Shown in pieces: positions 33,629-41,674 of a stretch of 59,761 nucleotides of DNA (position 1 is its first letter; every line of letters begins with the position of its first letter). The notes beneath the pieces are model-generated. The model did not search any database, was not told the DNA's origin, and saw only the letters and a list, made by a program, of their open reading frames with translations. The translations under genes were made by a program, and so were the position numbers. Source of the stretch: an uncultured Blautia sp. (GTDB lineage Bacteria > Bacillota > Clostridia > Lachnospirales > Lachnospiraceae). The DNA lies in the NCBI RefSeq assembly GCF_937880195.1, contig NZ_CALFLA010000046.1, forward strand, positions 1-59,761, read 5' to 3'.

Positions 33629-33654
33629 AATGATAAGATTAGGAGAACAACTGT

Positions 33655-34677
33655 TTATTTTTTACTGTACTTGACGATCAAAAGCTCCACACTGAGCAGA
33701 TCCTGAAGGCGTCCAGTTTTTACCGCCTCCTCTGCTTCTACAAAATCCTCTTCTGCTTTTTGAAGCTCTTCAGCAGAATATGCCCGGGCGCAGGCCATAA
33801 TATTCCGAGCCACAAAAGAGGGTACTCCAAGCCTAGAGGCTATCTCAGGCTGGGAAAGACCTTCTTCCGCCATTTTTTTTGAAAGAAAAAGCTGATGGAA
33901 CTGCTTCGCAAGAAGAAACAGGATCCTCATAGGAGGTTCCTTCAATGTAAGCAGATCATAATACAGCTCCAAAGCCCGCTTCTGATTTTTTTCTGTAACT
34001 GCACGAACCATATCAAAAATCTTATTGGCAGTCTGGGTCGTACATACTGCTTCAATGTCTGATGATGTGACAACGTCTCTTCCCTGGGTATAGGCAATGA
34101 GCTTTTCCAGCTCCATACGTATATTTCCCATATCCGTTCCTGTTTTTGTAAGAAAAAGCTCCATATCCGAGGTTTTGATCTTGCGACCTTCCCGTCCAAG
34201 TATTCCTGCCGCCCAGCGCATCAGAGATTTTTCATCCTGCCTGGCAAATTCCGTTACTCTCCCCTGCGCCTTTACCGCCTTATACATACGGCTTCTCTTA
34301 TCCACTTCTTCTTCTACAAATATCATGCGGATATAATCCGGGAGAGTTTTCATATAATCTGCAAGTTCTTCACATTTGTTTTTAAAAAAACCAGAGTTTT
34401 CCACAAGGATCACTCTGCATTCTGCAAAAAAGGGCATAGTTTCGCAAAGATCGATCATCTCTCTTACCTCTATCCCCTTACCTTCATACCGGGTAAAATT
34501 CATGGTATCTTCCTGGGGATTCAGGGCTTTTATCAGCTTCTCTTTGTACTGCTGTCTTAAATAGGATTCTTCCCCAAACAAGAGATAGGCTTTTTTAAAA
34601 TTTCCCGTTTTTAAGTCTTCCTGTAAGCTTTTCAAGTTTCGCTCCTTTATTTTTGCTTTTGTCTGTTTTGTTTTCAT
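33655..34677 (-). CDS. holA: DNA polymerase III delta subunit
   Basis: About 340 residues. Delta opens the sliding clamp in the replication clamp loader. The N-terminal ATPase-like fold has AYLLFGEESYL and the central domain RMELEKLIAYT. The C-terminal helical domain has the usual EPPMRILFLLAKQFHQL. The start at 34677 is taken because the nine earlier residues from 34704 are unlike the family. It follows comEC at close range, a common linkage in Clostridia. Confidence 0.93.
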   Translation of the reverse strand: MKTKQTKAKIKERNLKSLQEDLKTGNFKKAYLLFGEESYLRQQYKEKLIKALNPQEDTMNFTRYEGKGIEVREMIDLCETMPFFAECRVILVENSGFFKNKCEELADYMKTLPDYIRMIFVEEEVDKRSRMYKAVKAQGRVTEFARQDEKSLMRWAAGILGREGRKIKTSDMELFLTKTGTDMGNIRMELEKLIAYTQGRDVVTSSDIEAVCTTQTANKIFDMVRAVTEKNQKRALELYYDLLTLKEPPMRILFLLAKQFHQLFLSKKMAEEGLSQPEIASRLGVPSFVARNIMACARAYSAEELQKAEEDFVEAEEAVKTGRLQDLLSVELLIVKYSKK

Positions 34678-34716
34678 TATACAGATATTCCAAAAAACCC
34701 GCAAGGAAAAACACTG

Positions 34717-36984
34717 TTACGGTTCCTTCCGTTCACAGAAGCGCTCCACCCAGATCTGTTCCCCGTCTGTTCCTATGGTAATAGCTCCGCTTTTCATTGT
34801 ATATTCCACCTGGACGCCCTCTTCTTTCAGGCGAAGTGTTGTTTCCGGCGACGGATGGCCGTAGGTATTGGAATCTGAACAGGAGATTACTGCCAGCTCC
34901 GGTTTTGCCTGTTTCAGAAACTCCTCTCCTGTAGAGTATCTGGAACCATGATGAGCCGTTTTTAAAAAATCCACATCTCGAAGACTCCCAAGAAGATTTT
35001 TTTCTGTTTCCATTCCAATATCCCCTGTAAAAATCCCCCGAAAGCCTTTATGCTCCAGTTCTATTACCATTCCCTCCTCATTGACGTTTTTGCCTTTCGC
35101 CCCTACTTCCGGCGCCAGAACAGAAAATTTCGTTTCGCCATCTGTAAACCGATCCCCTTCTCCGGTCCGTATTACTTTTATGCCTGATTTTTTTGCAAGC
35201 AGCGCCAGATCCTCATAAGCCTTGGGCGGACTTTTCCAATCAGGAAGCAAAAGCGCCCCAGCTTTTATAGAAGTAAGATTTTTATTTGTCATTTCCAAAA
35301 ATTCCAGGATTCCGCTGATATGGTCTCCATCTGTATGGGAAATAAAAATCCCGTCTATATAGGAAATCCCCCTGCTTTTTAAATAGGGAAGAAGCTGGTA
35401 CTGGGCTGTATTTTTCTTATTACTGCTTCCAAAATCAATAAGAAAGACCTGTTTTTCAGGCGTTTCCACCACAATCCCGTCTCCCTGTCCAACATCCAGG
35501 CAGGTGATCCGAAGCTCTTTTTGCATTTTCCAGGAAAGCACAAAAATTCCACTTCCCAGAAAAGCGGCAAGAATCCCATAGGCCAGAATAAGGCTTCTGT
35601 ATTTTTGAAACAGGAAAAACTTTTCCCCTTTCCTCTCCTGTTGGTTCTTTTTGCGCCTTTTTATCACCAGTCCCAGAAAAATTCCTGTTGTAAGCAGAAT
35701 ATAATAAAAAATAATCTGCCATATCTTTGGCGTTCCTCCGATCCATGTACAAAAAGGAAAAGCTCCCGCCATACTTCCTGTTATTTCATAGAGCCACAAA
35801 AGAATCCTTCCCGGAAGCGCCGCCACCATTCCAAGTTCCTGACAAAACAGCCCTAAAATACTGCAGCACAGTCCGCTTAACAAAACGCCCCCTACCGTAG
35901 GAAGCACCAGAAGATTCAAAAAGATCCCGGCTATGGACACCTGGCCAAAAAACAGTAGGCTAATAGGTAAAGAGGCCGTCTGCACTGCTATAGAAGAAAT
36001 CAGAGCCTTGCCTATTTTTCCTTTTATCTCCAGAAGTCTCATAAGATAAGGAGCCAGAGCCGACAGCCCAACCACTGCTCCAAAGGAAAGAAGAAAACTG
36101 CTGCTGTACAGACAGGCCGGAGCATCCAAAAGAAGCAGGATCGCAGACAGAGCCAGCGCTGTAAGAAGATCATAAATCCTTCCTGTGATCTTTGCCCCAA
36201 CAGCAAGAACAAACATGCACACGGAACGCATAGCAGATATGCTTCCTCCTGTAAGCATTCCATACTGCAGCATTATGAAAAGAGCGAGAAAGCCTGCTCC
36301 GCCGTTTCCAAGCCCTGCTTTTTTCAAAAACGAAAAAAGCCCCATGCCAAGAATACTGATATGAAGGCCTGAGATAGCCAGAATATGGATCATACCTGCC
36401 ATCTGATAACGGAGCTTCCGTTCTTCCTCCAGATTGCTTTTTTCACCCAAAAGCATGGCCTCAAAAAGGGAAGCGTCTTTTCCCGCGCACTTTTTTAGAG
36501 CCTGTCCAAGTTTTTCCCTGATCTTCTGCATAAACTGCCTGTAGAAAGAATAACCGGAACTTTTCTTTTTTATCACCGCATTTTTCATAAAGTAATAAAT
36601 ATGCTGACAGGCATAATACTGTCTGGAATCAAATTCTCCCGGATTACGAGGCGCGGCAACCCGTTCCAGTTTCCCCTCTGCCTTTACAAAGGTTCCTGCC
36701 GGAAGATCTTCCTTATTTTTTAAAAAAACTCTTACATTATAAATGGGATTATTTTCTGGCTGATCTGCCAGAGAGACATTTTTTAGATAGACAGAAAAGG
36801 AAAACTCTGTGGCCTGACACTGCTGTACCTCTCCGACGATCACAGCTTTTGGATGCCCCTCTATATAGTCCTTTGTCTGCCTGGGCAGCGGGTTCCCCCG
36901 TATCAGAGGAATCCCTGCCAGATCGGCAAAACACATACAGAGCATCAGCATCAGGCACACAAGACAAATTGGACGTCTTGCCAT
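34717..36984 (-). CDS. comEC: ComEC/Rec2 DNA-uptake channel
   Basis: 755 residues. The N-terminal DUF4131-like segment is followed by the competence membrane domain (LAISGLHISILGMGLF and about ten helices). A C-terminal metallo-beta-lactamase-like domain carries SHTDGDHISG near residue 551 and TAHHGSRYST further on. ComEC passes single-stranded DNA across the membrane in transformable bacteria. The sequence is complete with no frameshift. It is in the same run of genes as the ComEA-like protein and holA. Confidence 0.95.
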   Translation of the reverse strand: MARRPICLVCLMLMLCMCFADLAGIPLIRGNPLPRQTKDYIEGHPKAVIVGEVQQCQATEFSFSVYLKNVSLADQPENNPIYNVRVFLKNKEDLPAGTFVKAEGKLERVAAPRNPGEFDSRQYYACQHIYYFMKNAVIKKKSSGYSFYRQFMQKIREKLGQALKKCAGKDASLFEAMLLGEKSNLEEERKLRYQMAGMIHILAISGLHISILGMGLFSFLKKAGLGNGGAGFLALFIMLQYGMLTGGSISAMRSVCMFVLAVGAKITGRIYDLLTALALSAILLLLDAPACLYSSSFLLSFGAVVGLSALAPYLMRLLEIKGKIGKALISSIAVQTASLPISLLFFGQVSIAGIFLNLLVLPTVGGVLLSGLCCSILGLFCQELGMVAALPGRILLWLYEITGSMAGAFPFCTWIGGTPKIWQIIFYYILLTTGIFLGLVIKRRKKNQQERKGEKFFLFQKYRSLILAYGILAAFLGSGIFVLSWKMQKELRITCLDVGQGDGIVVETPEKQVFLIDFGSSNKKNTAQYQLLPYLKSRGISYIDGIFISHTDGDHISGILEFLEMTNKNLTSIKAGALLLPDWKSPPKAYEDLALLAKKSGIKVIRTGEGDRFTDGETKFSVLAPEVGAKGKNVNEEGMVIELEHKGFRGIFTGDIGMETEKNLLGSLRDVDFLKTAHHGSRYSTGEEFLKQAKPELAVISCSDSNTYGHPSPETTLRLKEEGVQVEYTMKSGAITIGTDGEQIWVERFCERKEP

Positions 36985-37025
36985 AGATTTCCCTCATATA
37001 CTGGTCACTTAGGATGCAATCCTTA

Positions 37026-37985
37026 CTACTTAACTGCCTCCACTGTTTCTTCTGCCTTTTTGTATTTTAAAAGTTCTTCATTTTTTTGATAAAAGGTATA
37101 CAAAGGCATACTGCTTCCCAGATTGCCTTCCAAACTTCCTTCAATAGATATCTGAACCTTATCTGCTTCGCAGGAGTCCAGAATAGAATTTACAATCGCA
37201 TACATGCGGACGTTTTCCGCCACCTCCGGTTCTTTTTCCCGAAAAGCCTGGTTCATATTCAAATAACAGATCCGGTCTGCCACAGACACATTAAGGGCAA
37301 CGGTATCCGAAGGGATCACCGGAAAATGTCCCACTTCCATGGGGCCTTCTGCAAGCTGTTCCAGTACGACCCTGGCTTTTGGAAGGGTGCGGCTGTAATA
37401 AATGTTTCTTTCTTCCTCTACAAGTTTGGTTCCGCTTTCATCGGTAAAGTAAAGGGTAAAGGTATCGTATCGGTATCTGTCTGTATCATCCCCGGAAAAA
37501 TCCAGAAAACTGTCAGAGGTCATATCTCCCACCTTCCGATTGCGGGAGTCTGTCAGATCCTGCCCTTCAATGGTAAAGCTAACTCGCTGAATTTCTGGAA
37601 TCTGCAGAAATGTTTTCGCAACTCCGGCTCTTGTAAGAACCTCTCTTGCCCTGCTCATTTCCAGATACTGCCTGCTGAAATCAATAACCAGTGTGTCGCC
37701 CCTGAAATCATAGGAATTTAACACAACATTTTCCGGCAAAAGGGCAATGCCGTCCTCCGGCGTTTTCCTGCTGCTGATATTCTGCATCAGCTCCCTTACC
37801 ATAAAATCCCTTGTTTCATCTTTTGGTTCATAAACTTCCCTCTTCAGAGTTGTCTCAGATACGTTTATATAATAGTAATGATATTCTGCCTTTTCCTGTT
37901 CCTTTTTTTCTGTTTCGATACTGCAGCCGGCAGCCGCAACGCACACTAAGACTGCCAGAAGAAGTATGCGGATAATTTTCTTCAT
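37026..37985 (-). CDS. GerMN-domain lipoprotein
   Basis: 319 residues. The lipobox AAAGC gives a lipid-anchored Cys at about residue 21. Two GerMN domains are visible, one near residues 40-140 and one near 190-300 (VADRICYLNMNQAF, then IVNSILDS). GerMN proteins occur in spore germination and cell-envelope processes. It follows the sensor kinase gene by ten bases and precedes comEC, so it is probably co-expressed with the two-component system. Confidence 0.87.
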   Translation of the reverse strand: MKKIIRILLLAVLVCVAAAGCSIETEKKEQEKAEYHYYYINVSETTLKREVYEPKDETRDFMVRELMQNISSRKTPEDGIALLPENVVLNSYDFRGDTLVIDFSRQYLEMSRAREVLTRAGVAKTFLQIPEIQRVSFTIEGQDLTDSRNRKVGDMTSDSFLDFSGDDTDRYRYDTFTLYFTDESGTKLVEEERNIYYSRTLPKARVVLEQLAEGPMEVGHFPVIPSDTVALNVSVADRICYLNMNQAFREKEPEVAENVRMYAIVNSILDSCEADKVQISIEGSLEGNLGSSMPLYTFYQKNEELLKYKKAEETVEAVK

Positions 37986-37995
37986 CTGACACCTC

Positions 37996-39417
37996 CTACG
38001 GAATATATGACAGAGGGATCCGAACGGAAAATGTAGTTCCCTCTCCCTCTCTGCTGAATACTTTGATCACGCCATGATGCATGGCGATGGTGCTTCTCGT
38101 AATGGCAAGACCCAGTCCGGTTCCGCCGATCTCTCTGGAATGTGATTTATCCACACGATAAAATCTTTCAAAAATACGATCCAGAGAATCTTCAGGGATT
38201 CCCATTCCCGAATCTGCCACTGTCACATAAAAATACTTGTGATCCGCATCAAGAGATACCCTTACCCATCCGTCATCTACATTATATTTGATGGCGTTTT
38301 CTACCAGATTGCTGATGGCTGAAGTAAATTTGATCTCATCCACATCTGCCTCCACCGGACGAAAACTGTCAAGGATCAGGTCAATGCTTCTCTTATCTGC
38401 AATAGGCCGAAGCCTTTTTAGAATATCTTCCAGAAGCTGGTTGATATCCATATGCTGAATCGAAAGATCTGCTGTCTTTTTGTCCATTTTTACAAGGCTT
38501 AAAAGATCTGTGATGATCCTGTTCTCCCTGTCAATCTCTGCTGTAATGTCACGGAGAAATTCCTGGTAAAGCTCCTCAGGAACGCCTTCCTGCCCTACAA
38601 GAGAGTCTGCCAGAACCTTCATGGAGGTCATGGGCGTTTTCAGCTCATGAGATACGTTGGAAACAAATTCCGACCGGGATTCATCTAGGGTTTTCATACG
38701 TGCAAGCATTTTATTAAAAGCGTCTGTGATCAGCGCCGTCTCTGTATAATCTGGAACTGATATCGCTTCATTCTGATAACCGTCTGTCAGATCCTCAATA
38801 GACTTGGTGACACGGGCCAAAGGCTTCACCAGTACGCTTGACAGAATATAAGAAAAGAATACGGCCAAAACCACGATCACAGCAAGGATCAGCATTCCCT
38901 GGTAATTCATTTCCGCCATAGTAGCCATAATTTCACTGCAGGAAATAGTTACCAGCATAGCACCCTGTACCTGCGGAACATCTGCGCTTTTAATGGGGAC
39001 TGCAAGTTGTATGGTCTGCCCACTTTTCCGATAATCGGAAATTTCTCCTGTCTTAATACACCGTATCAGCCTGGAAGACAAAAGGGTTTTCTTTTCTTCT
39101 ACATGATACGTATCCTTTACGATCTTAAAATCCCGGTCTACTACCAGAATCCTTCCTCCGTAAATATTAGATAATAACTCCAGTCTGCTGTTGACGGCCA
39201 CAGAACTGGAGTCATTAAGATAATTTTCTTTGATGATCTGGTCACAAAGCATACTGCATTGGCTGCTGGCGTTGGCAGCCCGTACAGACATGGCCTGGTT
39301 TTCATAATTCCTGATCATCATCTGCGTAATGATCACGCTTGGCACGATTCCCAGGATCACCAGAATGACCAGAATACGAAAACGGAGGCTTTTTAAAAAT
39401 TTACCTGTTTTTTTCAT
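37996..39417 (-). CDS. sensor histidine kinase
   Basis: 473 residues: a membrane helix (about 13-33), an extracytoplasmic domain of about 135 residues, a second helix (about 177-197), a HAMP segment, a phospho-acceptor site SNVSHELKTPMTSMK near residue 256, and an ATPase domain with NLVENAIKYN, DSGMGIPEDSLDRIFERFYR and GTGLGLAI. There is no PAS domain, so it is nearer to PhoR/BaeS-type kinases than to full WalK. The response regulator immediately upstream is its likely partner. Confidence 0.93.
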   Translation of the reverse strand: MKKTGKFLKSLRFRILVILVILGIVPSVIITQMMIRNYENQAMSVRAANASSQCSMLCDQIIKENYLNDSSSVAVNSRLELLSNIYGGRILVVDRDFKIVKDTYHVEEKKTLLSSRLIRCIKTGEISDYRKSGQTIQLAVPIKSADVPQVQGAMLVTISCSEIMATMAEMNYQGMLILAVIVVLAVFFSYILSSVLVKPLARVTKSIEDLTDGYQNEAISVPDYTETALITDAFNKMLARMKTLDESRSEFVSNVSHELKTPMTSMKVLADSLVGQEGVPEELYQEFLRDITAEIDRENRIITDLLSLVKMDKKTADLSIQHMDINQLLEDILKRLRPIADKRSIDLILDSFRPVEADVDEIKFTSAISNLVENAIKYNVDDGWVRVSLDADHKYFYVTVADSGMGIPEDSLDRIFERFYRVDKSHSREIGGTGLGLAITRSTIAMHHGVIKVFSREGEGTTFSVRIPLSYIP

Positions 39418-39420
39418 TCT

Positions 39421-40110
39421 TTATGCCTGAAAGTAATAACCTACACCCCATTTGGTGTGTACGTACTTGGGCTCACTGGGATTTGCCTCAATCTTTTCAC
39501 GGAGGCGGCGGATATGTACGTCTACTGTCCGCACGTCGCCTGGATATTCATAACCCCATACGATATTCAGAAGATTTTCACGGCTGTAAACCTTATTGGG
39601 GTTAAACACAAGAAGCTCCAGAACATCAAATTCTTTTGCTGTAAGATTGATCTCCCTGCCTGCAATAAACACCCGGCGGCTTTCGCAGTCCAGCTTCAGA
39701 TCTCCCGACTCAATGCTCTTTGCTTTTTCTTTTTCTTCTTTTTCTGAACGGGCGCGGCGCATAATAGCTTTAATTCTTGCCTTTACCTCCAGAATATTAA
39801 AGGGCTTGGTAATATAATCGTCCGCACCGTACTCCAGACCAAGAATTTTGTCCATATCCTCGCCCTTGGCAGTAAGCATTACGATAGGAACATTGGAAAA
39901 TTCCCGAATCTGCTGGCAGACCTCAAGACCGTCCATCTTTGGAAGCATCAGGTCCAAAAGAATAATATCGTAATGATTTTCTTTTGCCTTTTCCACAGCT
40001 TCCTCTCCATCGTAAGCGCAGTCCACTTCCATTCCGTCCTGTTCCAGATTAAAACGGATGCCCTTTACGATCAGTTTTTCATCGTCTACCACTAATACCT
40101 TCCTGCTCAT
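39421..40110 (-). CDS. OmpR-family response regulator (WalR/PhoP-like)
   Basis: 229 residues. The receiver domain has acidic residues D9-D10, phospho-acceptor D53 (LLDLMLPKMDG) and K102-type KPF. A winged-helix OmpR domain with GDVRTVDVHIRRLREKIE and WGVGYYF ends the protein. The C-terminal part is close to WalR. It is three bases before the kinase gene and ten bases after the ComEA-like gene. Its targets are unknown, but the location suggests envelope or uptake control. Confidence 0.95.
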   Translation of the reverse strand: MSRKVLVVDDEKLIVKGIRFNLEQDGMEVDCAYDGEEAVEKAKENHYDIILLDLMLPKMDGLEVCQQIREFSNVPIVMLTAKGEDMDKILGLEYGADDYITKPFNILEVKARIKAIMRRARSEKEEKEKAKSIESGDLKLDCESRRVFIAGREINLTAKEFDVLELLVFNPNKVYSRENLLNIVWGYEYPGDVRTVDVHIRRLREKIEANPSEPKYVHTKWGVGYYFQA

Positions 40111-40120
40111 TCTTCTCTCC

Positions 40121-40759
40121 TTATTCTACTGCTAATTTATCTTTTATCTTTAAAAAAGTTCCTTCCTTGATCCCCGGCACGTTCATCAGATCCTCCACTG
40201 AGGAAAAACCTCCATGCTCTTCTCTGTAGGCAAGAATCGCCTGTGCCTTGGCTTCTCCGATACCGCTTAGGGTTTGAAGCGCGGCCAGATCCGCAGTGTT
40301 CAGATTTATCCTTTCCTGATCCGGCTTGGCTTCCTCTGACGCAGTTCCCTGGTTCTGCCCTTCCGGTTTCCATCCCAGTCCCTCTGCTTCTTCCTTAGTG
40401 GGAACATAGATCTGCTGACCATCCCCCATAACCTGAGCCTGATTAATACAGTTCCCTGCCGCTGCCGGAAGAAATCCTCCCGCCGCTTCTATAGCCTGGA
40501 ACACCCGGCTTCCTGCTTCCAGCGCATAAACTCCCGGATAGGCCACTGCCCCGCATACGTCCACAAAAATCTCTTCCGGCATTTCTGTAACAGAAGGTAA
40601 AGTTTCTGCCTCTGTAACAGAAGGCGTTTTGGAGATTTCCGGTTTCTCTTCCTGGGACAAAGCCTCCTCTGACACTGCCTCTTCCCCTTCCTTTTCCAGA
40701 ATAAAATCCCGATCCTGTTTCCTGCATCCAGAAAATACTGTACAGAAGCAAAGAATCAA
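40121..40759 (-). CDS. ComEA-like lipoprotein (SLBB plus helix-hairpin-helix)
   Basis: 212 residues from the TTG at 40759. A lipobox FSGC lies at the N-terminus. An acidic linker follows, then an SLBB domain (VDVCGAVAYPGVYAL), then the double helix-hairpin-helix RINLNTADLAALQTLSGIG typical of ComEA DNA receptors. From the TTG the signal peptide lacks its basic end. In the same frame a Lys-rich region and hydrophobic core lie upstream, and the only start candidate with an AAGGAG site is ATC at 40813. The true start may therefore be non-canonical. First gene of the cluster leading to comEC and holA. Confidence 0.85.
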   Translation of the reverse strand: MILCFCTVFSGCRKQDRDFILEKEGEEAVSEEALSQEEKPEISKTPSVTEAETLPSVTEMPEEIFVDVCGAVAYPGVYALEAGSRVFQAIEAAGGFLPAAAGNCINQAQVMGDGQQIYVPTKEEAEGLGWKPEGQNQGTASEEAKPDQERINLNTADLAALQTLSGIGEAKAQAILAYREEHGGFSSVEDLMNVPGIKEGTFLKIKDKLAVE

Positions 40760-40903
40760 AAGAAAGGAAAGAAAGAATTTTCTGTCTTTTGTACTTTTTT
40801 TGTTTTTATTGATATCGGGTCACTCCTTATCTGTTTCCCCGATTCCCATACTTGACCATCTTCTATTTTAACGAATTCCTTCTGCTTTTACAATACCCAA
40901 GTA

Positions 40904-41338
40904 TTATTTTTGCCATTTAAAGATTATGATGCCAATAACCGCCATTGCCATTCCAACTACTTTTCTCCATTCAAAAGCAGCCTTCTCTACGCCAAAAATA
41001 CCAAACAGTTCAATAATATAAGCCACAAGAAGCTGAGAAACTACAATCAGCATAGCTGCTCTGGCAGGCCCAAGGGCTCCCATACTCTGAATTACTGTAA
41101 CTGTAATAAAAGCTCCGATCACGCCTCCCAGAAGAGTATATTTATTCTCCACCTGCCAGAGGGCAGAAATGCTTCCCCTTCCTGTAAACATCCATGCAGC
41201 CACACAGACAAAAAATGCCGAAAGCTGCACCCATCCTGTTGAAACCCAAAGACTTGTCTGTTTGGTAACTTCTGTGTTAAACACGCCCTGAATACTCATA
41301 AGCGCGCCGGAAACAAGAGCTGAGATCAATCCCCACAT
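40904..41338 (-). CDS. DMT-family transporter, YdcZ-like
   Basis: 144 residues with five hydrophobic helices. GALMSIQGVFNTEVTK at the N-terminus and the middle segment GVIGAFITVTVIQSMGALGPARAAMLIV match the YdcZ/DUF606 small multidrug-type group. Substrate unknown. The start at 41338 has GGAGGG upstream; a longer frame from 41395 runs through a terminator hairpin and is rejected. Confidence 0.82.
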   Translation of the reverse strand: MWGLISALVSGALMSIQGVFNTEVTKQTSLWVSTGWVQLSAFFVCVAAWMFTGRGSISALWQVENKYTLLGGVIGAFITVTVIQSMGALGPARAAMLIVVSQLLVAYIIELFGIFGVEKAAFEWRKVVGMAMAVIGIIIFKWQK

Positions 41339-41371
41339 AAAAAATTCCCTCCATATAATATATATCCTGCG

Positions 41372-41408
41372 GAAAAAGAGACTGGTATCTTTCACCAGTC
41401 TCTTTTTC
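41372..41408 (-). terminator. terminator after the feo operon
   Basis: Stem GAAAAAGAGACTGGT/ACCAGTCTCTTTTTC with a 7-nt loop, 15 pairs, T-rich end on the minus strand. It ends transcription coming from feoA/feoB and the Cys-rich gene. Confidence 0.85.
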
Positions 41409-41462
41409 TTACTATCATCATATACGGAAAGTACATATTTTATGCACAGCCGGTATTATCGT

Positions 41463-41642
41463 TTATTTTGTTTTATTTTCTGCTTTGCTCTCTGCGCAGT
41501 GGCAGCATCCTTTGCTGCCGGAGCAGCATCCTCCTGAAGGGCAGCCGATACATTTCACACCGCTTTTCTTTGCTTTTATCATATAGACTGCCGCCGCTCC
41601 TACTGCCAGAAGCAGGATTCCTCCTACAATCAGATTTGCCAT
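41463..41642 (-). CDS. FeoB-associated Cys-rich membrane protein
   Basis: 59 residues: a membrane helix (about 4-22) followed by a cluster of Cys (CIGCPSGGCCSGSKGCCHC). This is the family of small Cys-rich proteins encoded just after FeoB, thought to assist iron uptake. It lies about 30 bases after feoB in the same direction. Confidence 0.87.
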   Translation of the reverse strand: MANLIVGGILLLAVGAAAVYMIKAKKSGVKCIGCPSGGCCSGSKGCCHCAESKAENKTK

Positions 41643-41674
41643 ATATCAGCATCTCCTTTCTCATTTTCAGATTC

